A stretch of 47,549 bases of DNA. Origin: an uncultured Bacilli bacterium. Its GTDB lineage: Bacteria > Bacillota_I > Bacilli_A > ML615J-28 > CAG-313. Positions 17,410-25,431 of the stretch are shown one piece after another. Numbering within the stretch: position 1 is the first letter of the stretch; each line of letters starts with the position of its first letter. The notes under the pieces are model-generated. The model saw only the letters and a list, made by a program, of their open reading frames with translations. It was not told where the DNA came from and searched no databases. Where the stretch lies: positions 1-47,549 of the forward strand of contig CAKONV010000016.1 in NCBI GenBank assembly GCA_934098295.1, in the 5' to 3' direction. A program made the translations under genes and the position numbers.

Positions 17410-17928
17410 ATGATTAGTAATAAACAAATGTTTATAGAAATTATTGGTGAGATGAAGGATGGTAGTAATCATATAGGTCATTTAAAACAAACAATAAAAA
17501 ATTATTGTAAACAAGGCTTCTATGTTAACACCAAATACATTAAAGGCCGTAATTTAGGACACTATGTTGTTAAATATGATTTACCAAAACTAGTTGGTTT
17601 TTTAAAAAAACAAGGATTGAATCTTGACTTATGCGATGATAACTATGATGCCCCCATTCATAAAGCCATAAGAGAAAAAAATGCGATGGTTTTAAAAGAA
17701 TTAATAAAAAATAATGTGGACATTAATATTGCTACGGAATTTGATGAGACCCCTCTTCATGTTGCGGTATCAGAAAATAATTATGAAATGGTCAAAATTC
17801 TTCTCGATGGTGGAGCAGATTTATCACTAGTCGATGAACGTAATTGTACGCCCTTAGATTATGCTTTAGATGAACAAAACGAGCAAATAATCAATTTGTT
17901 GAAAAAAGGGCGGAGGGAGAAAAAATGA
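17410..17928 (+). CDS. Ankyrin-repeat protein
   Basis: 172 residues from ATG 17410, chosen because GTGAG lies eight bases upstream; ATGs at 17386 and 17392 would overlap the helicase gene and lack a ribosome binding site. Three ankyrin repeats fill the C-terminal two thirds: DAPIHKAIREKNAMVLKELI, ETPLHVAVSENNYEMVKILL and CTPLDYALDEQNEQIINLL. The N-terminal ~55 residues are a separate basic segment. It is a probable protein-binding adaptor in the cytoplasm. It is wedged between the helicase-like gene and cdaA (its TGA overlaps the cdaA ATG), so the three should be coexpressed. The partner is unknown. Confidence 0.8.
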   Translation: MISNKQMFIEIIGEMKDGSNHIGHLKQTIKNYCKQGFYVNTKYIKGRNLGHYVVKYDLPKLVGFLKKQGLNLDLCDDNYDAPIHKAIREKNAMVLKELIKNNVDINIATEFDETPLHVAVSENNYEMVKILLDGGADLSLVDERNCTPLDYALDEQNEQIINLLKKGRREKK

Positions 17929-18719
17929 AAAACTTTAAATTAATTTATGAAGAATATATGTCAAAACATACAATGGGAACGATAGGCTTTATTATTGATA
18001 TCGCTATCGTAATAGTAGCCTTTTCACTATTAGTATATTTTGCTTATAAACTACTTAAGAAAAATGTTGTTTTCTATGTTGCTAGTGCTTATGTCATAGC
18101 ATCTTTAATTAGCATTGTTCTTGATCTTGAATACACAAAATGGGTATTGCTAGGTTCTTTTGTGGTATTAATTATTACGGTAATAAATGCACAATCAAGT
18201 GAACTTCGTCATGGTATGCGTAGTAGTTATACATCTAAAGTAACAAAACAATATATAACTAGCCAAGACTCAAAAACAGAATTAATTAATACCTTAATTA
18301 AAACTGTTGAATACTTTTCTTCAAGAAAAATAGGTGCGATCATTACCATTGAAGAAGAAAATAACTTGAATATGTACATTCAAAAAGCAGTACGTTTAGA
18401 TGCGGAAGTTACTTTTGAATTATTAGAAACAATTTTCCATCCTAATACAGCCTTACATGATGGAGCTGTAATCATAAGAGGTAATAGAATTATGTGTGCT
18501 AGTGCTTTTTATACACCAAGTGATAAATCTGATATTCCTCAACACTATGGATCACGTCATCGTGCTGCTATTGGTATTAGTGAAGATAGCGATGCATTTA
18601 CTTTAGTTGTTTCCGAAGAAACAGGATCAATATCAACAACTATTGGAGGAACTATTACTTCTAATTTATCTTCAGAAGCTTTACGACAATCGTTAAATCA
18701 ACATATTATTGTTAAATAG
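17925..18719 (+). CDS. cdaA: Diadenylate cyclase CdaA (c-di-AMP synthase)
   Basis: 264 residues. Three N-terminal membrane segments (about residues 13-90) precede a DAC domain that joins two ATP into c-di-AMP, the messenger controlling potassium and wall homeostasis. Catalytic motifs are intact: LHDGAVI (DGA 179-181) and SRHRAA (RHR 211-213). Length is typical of CdaA/DacA. ATGA overlap with the ankyrin gene indicates coupling. The usual Bacillota neighbours cdaR (YbbR repeats) and glmM are absent; a different membrane protein follows. Confidence 0.93.
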   Translation: MKNFKLIYEEYMSKHTMGTIGFIIDIAIVIVAFSLLVYFAYKLLKKNVVFYVASAYVIASLISIVLDLEYTKWVLLGSFVVLIITVINAQSSELRHGMRSSYTSKVTKQYITSQDSKTELINTLIKTVEYFSSRKIGAIITIEEENNLNMYIQKAVRLDAEVTFELLETIFHPNTALHDGAVIIRGNRIMCASAFYTPSDKSDIPQHYGSRHRAAIGISEDSDAFTLVVSEETGSISTTIGGTITSNLSSEALRQSLNQHIIVK

Positions 18720-18731
18720 GAAGGTATCCAT

Positions 18732-19925
18732 ATGGCAATAAGTATCATTACAAAAATACCTATTTTCTTTTCATATACGTATTTTATACTAGCATTTTTA
18801 ATTATAATTTTAGGATTATATGAATATTTCCTAAATAAGAAGATTGACTATTTAGCTATTTTTTTCTTATTAATACACATTGTCTTTATAATTATTCAAT
18901 CAGTATTAAAACCCTATTGCTTTTATTTATTGTTTGGAATAGAACTTGTTTTTGTTATTGTTGGTAATGTTTGGTTTATTTACACTATTGTTTGGACAAA
19001 CACCATAAAACAAAAAATCTTAGAACAGGTAAAAAATGATACTAGCGATTATTATTTTTGTTTGAATCAAAATAATCAAATTGTTGATTATGGCTATAAC
19101 TTTGGAGTTACATGTAATTTAACTAAACGCCAAATGATGAGTAAAAAAGGCTTAGTTATGGCTTTTAAAGCTTTCAATGTAACATCCATTAATGGTAAAG
19201 AATATTCTATAGATACCATTAATGACTTTAAAAATAGTTTATTGGAAGCTTCTTCCAAATTCAAAATGTATGAATTTATTTTAGAAGTAAAAAGTGAAAA
19301 AAACGAAAATAGAAAATCATATAAAGGTTTTGCCCAACCAATTTATTTAGGAAATAAAAGAATTGCTACCGCCATTTATTTATATTTTAACAAGGTAGAT
19401 ATTGTTGAAGAACTAAGAAAAAAAGTTACAACAAGCCTAAAGAGGCTTAAAGATTACAAAAATGTATCTCAAATTTTATTATCATTATCAGAAGGAGTAG
19501 CCTTATACTATGATTATCAAGAGAATCTTTTCTTTGCAACTCAACAATTTTTGAATTACACACTAAGTAACAAAAAAACATACACTTTTAAGGAATTTTA
19601 TGATTTAATAGTTGACGAAGATAAAGAACATTATAATATGCAAACAGAAACGGTTAATAGCATAAATGTAACTCGTATTAAATTTAGAATGAAAATTAAA
19701 GATGTAGTTTTTAACGCTATAGAAGATTCCTTGTTCTTAACGAAAGAGGGGCAAGAATATATATCTATAATTCATATTACATCACTAGATAATGAAAATA
19801 TTAATGATAATATTCTTTCAACTAAAGAAGCCGTTGACTTGATGTCAAATCTTTCAGAAACACCAGTTACACCAATTGTTTATAAAACCGAAGAAATATT
19901 AACAAAAGCATTAAAGAAAAATTAA
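18732..19925 (+). CDS. Membrane protein with sensor-like cytoplasmic region, next to cdaA
   Basis: 397 residues. Three or four membrane helices occupy the first ~95 residues (YTYFILAFLIIILGLYEYFL, IFFLLIHIVFIIIQSVL, LLFGIELVFVIVGNVWFIYT). The remaining ~300 residues are soluble and have the alternating helix/strand layout of two PAS-like domains (YYFCLNQNNQIVDYGYNFG and VSQILLSLSEGVALYYDYQE). No kinase, GGDEF or YbbR domain is present. AGGAAGGT precedes the ATG. It sits 12 bases after cdaA, where cdaR normally stands, so a regulator or partner of the cyclase is a reasonable guess. PAS is a fold-level impression, not a motif match. Confidence 0.6.
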   Translation: MAISIITKIPIFFSYTYFILAFLIIILGLYEYFLNKKIDYLAIFFLLIHIVFIIIQSVLKPYCFYLLFGIELVFVIVGNVWFIYTIVWTNTIKQKILEQVKNDTSDYYFCLNQNNQIVDYGYNFGVTCNLTKRQMMSKKGLVMAFKAFNVTSINGKEYSIDTINDFKNSLLEASSKFKMYEFILEVKSEKNENRKSYKGFAQPIYLGNKRIATAIYLYFNKVDIVEELRKKVTTSLKRLKDYKNVSQILLSLSEGVALYYDYQENLFFATQQFLNYTLSNKKTYTFKEFYDLIVDEDKEHYNMQTETVNSINVTRIKFRMKIKDVVFNAIEDSLFLTKEGQEYISIIHITSLDNENINDNILSTKEAVDLMSNLSETPVTPIVYKTEEILTKALKKN

Positions 19926-19959
19926 TTACTTGATTTTCAAATACTAAGAGGTAATAATA

Positions 19960-21072
19960 ATGACAAAAAGTTTAATATTGTTAATGGCAGGTAAAGGCCA
20001 AAGAACAAATCTTAATATAAATAAAACTCTTTATAAGATAAATAATATTCCTTTGTTTCTTTATAGCCTTAATACTTTCATGAAAGTTGGCTTTGATGAA
20101 TACATTGTTGTATGTAGTGAAAATGACTATAATGAAGTATTAGAAATTATAAGTGATTATGGATTGAATGTAAAAATCGTCAAAGGAAAAAGTGAAAGAA
20201 ATGGTAGTGTTAAAGAAGGGTTAAAGAAAACAACATCAGACGTTGCTTTTATCCATGATGCCGCAAGACCACTAATTAGTGTAGAAGATATAAGAGAATT
20301 AATGAAATCTTCTAAGACATATCTTTGTGGCACTTTATATCATGATTTAACAGACACCTTGCGAACCATAAAGAATCCTATATCACAAATTAATAGAAAT
20401 ACTGTTAAGGGTATGTCAACTCCACAGTTTTTTAACAAATGCCTTTTTGAAAAAATATTAAACAATGAAGAATCAATAACTGATGAAATTAGTCTGTTTG
20501 AAAATGACATAGATATTGCCTTTGTTAAAGAAACTAAACCTAATTTAAAATTAACTACAGCTAATGATTTAGAATACATTTGTTATTTACTATCTAGTAA
20601 AAATAAATATTTAATAGGTCATTCATTAGACTATCATCCCTTTGGAAGTGAAAATGGTTTAGTTTTAGGTGGCGTTCATTTCAATGACTATCCAATACTT
20701 TTAGGACATAGTGATGCTGATGTTATCTTTCATGTCGTAGCCGAAGCAATAATGGGAGCCTTAGGAATTGGTGATTTGGGAACATTATTTCCTGATAGTG
20801 ATATGAAGTATAAAGGTATGGATTCTAGTTATTTTATAAAAGAAGTAATTAAAAAGGTCATATTAGAAAAAGCTGAAATTGTCAACATAGATGTTATGGT
20901 ATATCTAATAAAACCATATCTAAAAGACTATAAAAAAGAAATGATAAAAAATATTAAAGAATTAACTGGTTGCAACTATGTTTGTGTGAAGGCTGCTACT
21001 TTAAATAAACATGGCTTAATAGCACTAGAAGAAGGAATTGGTGCAGAAGCAACTATTCTTATGAAAATATAA
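19960..21072 (+). CDS. ispDF: Bifunctional IspD-IspF (MEP pathway)
   Basis: 370 residues fusing two enzymes of isoprenoid synthesis. Residues 1 to about 208 are IspD, which makes CDP-methylerythritol: LLMAGKGQRTN nucleotide loop, VKGKSERNGSVKEGL and FIHDAARPL. Residues from about 212 are IspF, which forms the cyclic diphosphate: GHSLDYHPFG and LGHSDADVIFH hold the zinc ligands, then GIGDLGTLFPDSD. Both halves look complete. Separate ispD and ispF genes are the rule in Bacillota; fusions are known mainly from Proteobacteria. The acting order in the pathway has IspE between the two, which is not in this window. RBS AAGAGGTAA. Confidence 0.93.
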   Translation: MTKSLILLMAGKGQRTNLNINKTLYKINNIPLFLYSLNTFMKVGFDEYIVVCSENDYNEVLEIISDYGLNVKIVKGKSERNGSVKEGLKKTTSDVAFIHDAARPLISVEDIRELMKSSKTYLCGTLYHDLTDTLRTIKNPISQINRNTVKGMSTPQFFNKCLFEKILNNEESITDEISLFENDIDIAFVKETKPNLKLTTANDLEYICYLLSSKNKYLIGHSLDYHPFGSENGLVLGGVHFNDYPILLGHSDADVIFHVVAEAIMGALGIGDLGTLFPDSDMKYKGMDSSYFIKEVIKKVILEKAEIVNIDVMVYLIKPYLKDYKKEMIKNIKELTGCNYVCVKAATLNKHGLIALEEGIGAEATILMKI

Positions 21073-21105
21073 AAAATAAGATGAGAAGTTCTCATCTTAT
21101 TTTTA
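21073..21105 (+). terminator. Strong intrinsic terminator after ispDF
   Basis: AAAATAAGATGAGA (21073-21086), loop AGT, TCTCATCTTATTTT (21090-21103): a perfect 14-bp stem ending in T residues. Confidence 0.85.
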
Positions 21106-21123
21106 TTAACTAGCCATATTGAT

Positions 21124-21151
21124 TGCTAAAAGAAATGGTATGTGCTATAAT
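21124..21151 (+). promoter_or_regulatory. Extended -10 promoter for the GGDEF/HD-GYP gene
   Basis: TTGCTA (21124-21129), 16-bp spacing, TGCTATAAT with TATAAT at 21146-21151. It leaves a ~130-nt leader with an A/T hairpin (GAAAAAAT / ATTTTTTC). No c-di-GMP riboswitch core was recognised. Confidence 0.6.
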
Positions 21152-21288
21152 AATTGAACTAATAGTAAAAAAAATATGAAAAAATAGAAATTTTTTCTTG
21201 ATGACTTAGAGCTGATAATATCTATAATTTATATCTAAAGCCACTTTGAAACATTTAAGTTTTGATTATTTTTCTAGGAGGAAGCAAC

Positions 21289-23214
21289 ATGAGAAACAGT
21301 TACGCTTTAACTAAAGCTGAGGTTGAAGAAGAGATTAATTATTATAAGAAAATATTTACCGTTGTTAGAATTCTAAAGAGAAATCAAATTGCTGGTATTT
21401 GTTCAAAAGAAGATATTGACAAAGTTAGTTGCCCTTGTTATTCTTTTTGGAAAAAACATCAACCATGCGAAAATTGCATTTCTGAAAAAGCTATGAGACT
21501 AAAAAAAGATCAAGCGAAAATAGAATTTTCTGATAACGGTGTTTATTATGTAATCGCAAAATATTTAGAAATAGATGGTGAACCATGTGTAATGGAGTTG
21601 TTACGTGAATTTGATTCTGAAAACATTATTGATGTTGATGGAAAAGAAAAACTAATTGCTAGTATAAATGATTACTATGAAAAAGCGTATATGGATGTTT
21701 TAACCGGTGTTTATAATCGTAGATATTATGAAGAGGAATTAAAAGACTCCACAATTGGGGCTGGAGTGGCAATGATCGACCTAGATGATTTTAAAGTTTA
21801 TAATGACGTTTATGGACACATAGCTGGTGATTCGGTTTTAACAATATTTGCTAAGGAATTAAAGAAAAATATCCGTGTTTCGGATAAATTAATTCGTTAT
21901 GGTGGCGATGAATTTTTACTAATTATGCCTGGTGCTCAAAGTAGTGGCTTTGAAATAGCATTAAAACATATTTTACAACGAGTAAGTAATATTGTTTTGC
22001 CAGGATATGCTGAAATAAATTTAACATCGAGTATTGGTGCAACGGTAGCTATTGATGAAACCATAGAATCTGCTGTTAATCGTGCCGATAGATTGCTATA
22101 TAGAGCCAAAACAACGAAAAATACGATTGTTACGGATGAAGATGATAAAATAATCAATGAAGGAAAAAAAGCTACCATTCTAGTAGTAGATGATGCTGAA
22201 ATTAATAGAACAATTCTTTCTTCAATCTTAGGCAACGAATTTAATGTTATTGAAGCAACAGGTGGAAAAGAATGCATTGAAGACTTAGAAAAATATGGTT
22301 CTAAATTATCTTTAATTCTTCTAGATATTGTTATGCCAGATATTAATGGTTTTGATGTGTTAAAATATATGACTATTAACCACTATATAGAAGATATTCC
22401 TGTTATTACTATTACTGGCGATGAATCTGAACAAATTATTCGTAAGGCATATGAATTAGGAGTTTCCGATTTCATAAATCGCCCCTTTGATGCGAAAGTT
22501 GTTTATAGAAGAGTATCTAATACGATTAATCTTTATGAGAAACAAAAACGACTTATATCTACTGTTTCAAGAGAAATAATTGAAAAAGAAAAAAGTAGCC
22601 ATATTCTTGTAGATATTTTGAGTCAAGTTACCGAATTTAGATCAGGAATGGGAAGAGAACATATCACAAACATTAATAAGATTACCGAATTACTTTTAAC
22701 AAAATTAATGGAAAAGACCGATAAGTATGGTTTAACTAAAAAAGATGTATATTTAATATCAACCGCATCGACATTACATGACATTGGCAAAGTTGAAATT
22801 GATTATAACATTTTAAATAAGCCAGGAAAACTAACGCCTGAAGAATTTGAAGAGGTAAAGAAACATACTATTCTTGGAGCGGAAATTGTTATGAATATTC
22901 ATGAATATCATAATGAACCCTTGGTGAAATATGCTTATCAAATATGTTTATATCATCATGAAAAATATGATGGAAAAGGATATCCAAAAGGACTAAAGGG
23001 AGATGAAATTCCAATTGCTGCACAAGTTGTATCATTAGCTGATGTATATGATGCATTAACTACTAAAAGAGTATATAAAGACGCCTATAGTTCTAGTGAA
23101 GCTATGAAAATGATTTTTAATGGGGAATGTGGTAAGTTTAATCCTTTACTTTTAGAATGCTTATTGGATATAAAAGATGCACTAATAAAAAATGATAAAA
23201 ATGAAATTAAATAA
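21289..23214 (+). CDS. GGDEF - response regulator - HD-GYP signalling protein
   Basis: 641 residues from ATG 21289, fixed by a perfect AGGAGG (21276-21281); a TTG 27 bases upstream is not credible. The N-terminal ~110 residues carry a cysteine cluster (SCPCYSFWKKHQPCENC) and look like a PAS-type sensor. A GGDEF domain with intact GGDEF (205-209) and DVLTGVYNRRYYEEEL should make c-di-GMP. Next is a receiver domain (VVDDAEIN, phospho-acceptor D346 in LLDIVMPD). Last is HD-GYP: HDIGK (H497, D498) and HHEKYDGKGYPKG (H556, H557; GYP 564-566), which should degrade c-di-GMP. So one chain holds both synthesis and breakdown with a phospho-switch between. A decayed HPt gene follows directly. Confidence 0.92.
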   Translation: MRNSYALTKAEVEEEINYYKKIFTVVRILKRNQIAGICSKEDIDKVSCPCYSFWKKHQPCENCISEKAMRLKKDQAKIEFSDNGVYYVIAKYLEIDGEPCVMELLREFDSENIIDVDGKEKLIASINDYYEKAYMDVLTGVYNRRYYEEELKDSTIGAGVAMIDLDDFKVYNDVYGHIAGDSVLTIFAKELKKNIRVSDKLIRYGGDEFLLIMPGAQSSGFEIALKHILQRVSNIVLPGYAEINLTSSIGATVAIDETIESAVNRADRLLYRAKTTKNTIVTDEDDKIINEGKKATILVVDDAEINRTILSSILGNEFNVIEATGGKECIEDLEKYGSKLSLILLDIVMPDINGFDVLKYMTINHYIEDIPVITITGDESEQIIRKAYELGVSDFINRPFDAKVVYRRVSNTINLYEKQKRLISTVSREIIEKEKSSHILVDILSQVTEFRSGMGREHITNINKITELLLTKLMEKTDKYGLTKKDVYLISTASTLHDIGKVEIDYNILNKPGKLTPEEFEEVKKHTILGAEIVMNIHEYHNEPLVKYAYQICLYHHEKYDGKGYPKGLKGDEIPIAAQVVSLADVYDALTTKRVYKDAYSSSEAMKMIFNGECGKFNPLLLECLLDIKDALIKNDKNEIK

Positions 23215-23243
23215 TTTTTAAATAAATTAATGGAGATATTATA

Positions 23244-23390
23244 ATTACAATCAAATAATTTTATGAAAAAATAGATGGTAACTATAGCGAAGTATTAAGT
23301 AGACTAGGATCAGATGCATTAGTATAAAAGAATGGTGTATATAATCGTTTTATAGAAATTAGAAGAAAAACGGAAGGTTGGACAATATAA
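23244..23390 (+). pseudogene. Decayed HPt phosphotransfer gene
   Basis: In one frame the DNA reads ITIK, stop, FYEKIDGNYSEVLSRLGSDA, then LV and a stop. FYEKIDGNYxEVLSRLGSDA is the conserved start of small HPt (histidine phosphotransfer) proteins found beside receiver-containing GGDEF/HD proteins. The expected start ATG is ATT at 23244, a GAA or CAA codon has become TAA at 23256, and the region with the phospho-histidine is gone. A GGAG at 23232 remains as a ribosome binding site relic. It probably once served the receiver domain of the upstream protein. Confidence 0.55.
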
Positions 23391-23399
23391 AATAAACAA

Positions 23400-23446
23400 A
23401 AGCGGTAATAGAGACAAAAAATGTTTTACTATTATCGCTTTTCTAT
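23400..23446 (+). terminator. Intrinsic terminator after the HPt relic
   Basis: AAGCGGTAATAG (23400-23411) pairs with CTATTATCGCTT (23429-23440) with one G-T pair, followed by T residues. The same stem recurs after birA at 33352. Confidence 0.7.
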
Positions 23447-23498
23447 TAATTCAACATAAAAAATAAAAAAAATAATAAAATTAACTAGAGGTAATTTT

Positions 23499-24122
23499 AT
23501 GAAAAAGCTACGACTTTTAATTATTATAATGTTAATTTTTTTTCTTCCTTTGATTGTCTTCAAAATGGTTGATAATTATTTTAGTGAAAGAACTCAAAAA
23601 TATATGGAACAAGCCGCCACTTATGCGACAAGTGATATTTTTTCTTTGGCTGCAAATATAGTGGCAAACTACAATAAAGATGAATTAATAAAATATAAAC
23701 TCAATGAAGATGCTTATATAACAAGTGTATATGTGGATACTACTAATGCTAATAAACTTTTAGTAGATATATCAAATTTAATTAGTGAACAAATTTCTTC
23801 TGGAATTATTGAGGAGAAAATGGGAAATGTTAACATTAAATTAGGACAATTACTTAGTAGTTCTCTTTTTACGAATGTTGGACCAAATATAAAAATCAAA
23901 ACTTCCCCCATTTATTCTTACACAACAGATATATATACATCTACTAAAGAATCAGGGATTAATAATACATTAGTGGAAGTATATATTGAAGCAATTATTA
24001 ATATTGAAGCATTTATTCCTCTATGTGAAAAAAATATATGCTTAAAATCAAAAATTTATATCATAAATCAAGTAATACAAGGTAAAATTCCCCTTTACTA
24101 TTTTTCCGGTGGTATCGAATAA
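23499..24122 (+). CDS. yunB: YunB-like sporulation protein
   Basis: 207 residues. One N-terminal membrane segment (LRLLIIIMLIFFLPLIVFKMV) then a domain matching YunB from memory: VNIKLGQLLSSSLFTNVGP (YunB: IPLGTL.GSPLLSGRGP), IKIKTSPIYSYTTDIYTS and SGINNTLVEVYIEAIINIEA, ending with IPLYYF. YunB is a mother-cell sporulation protein of Bacillus whose exact role is unclear. Shorter than the ~250 residues of B. subtilis. AGAGGT precedes the ATG. With the CwlD-like amidase 1.3 kb downstream, it hints at a spore-forming organism or at relics of that programme. Confidence 0.75.
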   Translation: MKKLRLLIIIMLIFFLPLIVFKMVDNYFSERTQKYMEQAATYATSDIFSLAANIVANYNKDELIKYKLNEDAYITSVYVDTTNANKLLVDISNLISEQISSGIIEEKMGNVNIKLGQLLSSSLFTNVGPNIKIKTSPIYSYTTDIYTSTKESGINNTLVEVYIEAIINIEAFIPLCEKNICLKSKIYIINQVIQGKIPLYYFSGGIE

Positions 24123-24204
24123 AAAATTTATTCAAAAGCCTTCCAAAAACTTATAAAAAGTTGTATAATATAAAATAGAGTATACTAGATTTCGGAGGGT
24201 TATT

Positions 24205-24453
24205 ATGAATAATAACGAAATAATAAAAGAAGTAAAGAAAGTAATTAGAAAATTAAGACCATATTTAAATCAAGATGGTGGCGATTTAGAATTCGTTGAT
24301 TTTAAAGATGGTGTTGTTTACATTAAATTACTTGGAGCATGTATGGGCTGTTCGAGTAGCGATGATACAATTAAAAATAGTATTGAAGCTATGCTATTAG
24401 AAGAAGTTCCATATGTTATTGGTGTTGAAAAAGTGGAGGATGATCAAGCATGA
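24205..24453 (+). CDS. NifU C-terminal-domain (Nfu-type) Fe-S scaffold
   Basis: 82 residues, the full size of a stand-alone Nfu protein. It carries Fe-S clusters to apoproteins in the cytoplasm. LRPYLNQDGGDLEFVDF and LLGACMGCSSSDDTIKN are the family signatures; C46 and C49 form the CxxC that bridges the cluster between two subunits. GGAGG (24195-24199) gives a clear start. Its TGA overlaps the ATG of the S1-domain gene, so the two are coupled. Confidence 0.92.
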   Translation: MNNNEIIKEVKKVIRKLRPYLNQDGGDLEFVDFKDGVVYIKLLGACMGCSSSDDTIKNSIEAMLLEEVPYVIGVEKVEDDQA

Positions 24454-24806
24454 AAACAGGAGATATTGTCATTGGTAAGATAACTAATATTGTTGGCTAT
24501 GGTGCTTTTGTATCCTTAGGAGAGTATGAAGGATTAATTCATATTTCAGAATTTTCAGATAGCTTTGTAAAAAACATTAACGATTTTGTGAAAACTGGCG
24601 ATGAAGTTCGCTTGAGAGTGTTAGAAGTTAATGATGAAGCTAAACAAGTAAAATTAAGTTATAAACAATTGCATAAAACAAGAGGTGTAAAATGCCGCAT
24701 ACCAGAGTATAAAATTGGCTTCAAGTCTCTTGCTGATTGCTTAGATGATTGGATTGATAATTATAAGGGCTTGGAGGAAGAAGAAAATGAAAATAAACAA
24801 AGTTAG
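24450..24806 (+). CDS. S1-domain RNA-binding protein (YugI/CvfD-like)
   Basis: 118 residues. One S1 domain (residues 1-75): GDIVIGKITNIVGYGAFVSL, YEGLIHISEFSD and GDEVRLRVLEVN are typical. The tail (GFKSLADCLDDWIDNYKGLE) matches the C-terminus of YugI/CvfD general stress proteins, which bind ribosomes or mRNA and act post-transcriptionally. ATGA overlap with the nfu-like gene upstream; the following lipoprotein gene starts inside its 3' end. Confidence 0.85.
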   Translation: MKTGDIVIGKITNIVGYGAFVSLGEYEGLIHISEFSDSFVKNINDFVKTGDEVRLRVLEVNDEAKQVKLSYKQLHKTRGVKCRIPEYKIGFKSLADCLDDWIDNYKGLEEEENENKQS

Positions 24807-25377
24807 TAGCATAATTGTTTTGTTAATGGTATTATTATGTGTAACTTCTTGTTCAAAGAAAAAAGATGCATTAGTTGAAGAATACCCACTCTTAAATAAA
24901 AACCATGTTGTTGAGGAAATTACTCCTGAAATTTTAATAAAAAAAATCAGCAATAAAGAATCTTTTATTGTTGTATTAGGCTTTCCTAAATGTCCATGGT
25001 GTCAAGCACTAATGCCCGTTTTTGATGAAACTATTAGAGAAAAAAATACAAATAAAAAAATAGAAGCATATTATGTTAACATTTTATCAATGCGCGATAA
25101 TGAAGATGATAAAAATAGAATTTACTATTATGCACTATCAAAATACTTAGAAAATGCTTTAGTTGATTATACTAATAAAGATACTAAAGAAACTGGAAAA
25201 AGAATAAATGCTCCAACAACGATTGCCGTAAATAAAGGCGAATTAGTTGGATACCATTTAAACACGGTTACCGACCATGTCTTAAATGAATCAGGGGTGC
25301 TTCCTGCCTTAACAAGCGAACAAAATAAACAATTAAAAAATACTATTAATACTTTATTAGAAAAAACTATAAAATGA
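24787..25377 (+). CDS. Thioredoxin-fold lipoprotein
   Basis: 196 residues from ATG 24787 with GGAGG (24773-24777). Lipoprotein signal with lipobox VTSC (C22). The mature part has a thioredoxin-like fold: GFPKCPWCQ with CPWC redox pair (C69, C72) and INAPTTIAV supplying the cis-proline. It should be a membrane-anchored extracytoplasmic thiol-disulfide protein, but electron partner and targets are unknown. It overlaps the S1 gene by 20 bases, so expression is linked. Confidence 0.82.
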   Translation: MKINKVSSIIVLLMVLLCVTSCSKKKDALVEEYPLLNKNHVVEEITPEILIKKISNKESFIVVLGFPKCPWCQALMPVFDETIREKNTNKKIEAYYVNILSMRDNEDDKNRIYYYALSKYLENALVDYTNKDTKETGKRINAPTTIAVNKGELVGYHLNTVTDHVLNESGVLPALTSEQNKQLKNTINTLLEKTIK

Positions 25378-25392
25378 TATTCTAAAATAAAA

Positions 25393-25431
25393 GATTCAAA
25401 AATAAAATAAAATGGTGATTATTTTTGAATC
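25393..25431 (+). promoter_or_regulatory. Hairpin over the start codon of the amidase gene
   Basis: A 13-bp perfect stem (25393-25405 with 25419-25431) places the TTG start (25425-25427) in the stem and the GGTGA ribosome binding site (25414-25418) in the 13-nt loop. All stem pairs but three are A-T, so it could melt easily. It resembles a translation-control hairpin; a T-run is missing, so it is not a normal terminator. Confidence 0.45.

Noticed and set aside
21152..21288. c-di-GMP riboswitch in the leader of the GGDEF/HD-GYP gene
   Set aside because: No GEMM-type conserved core or tetraloop receptor sequence was recognised; only an A-T hairpin.
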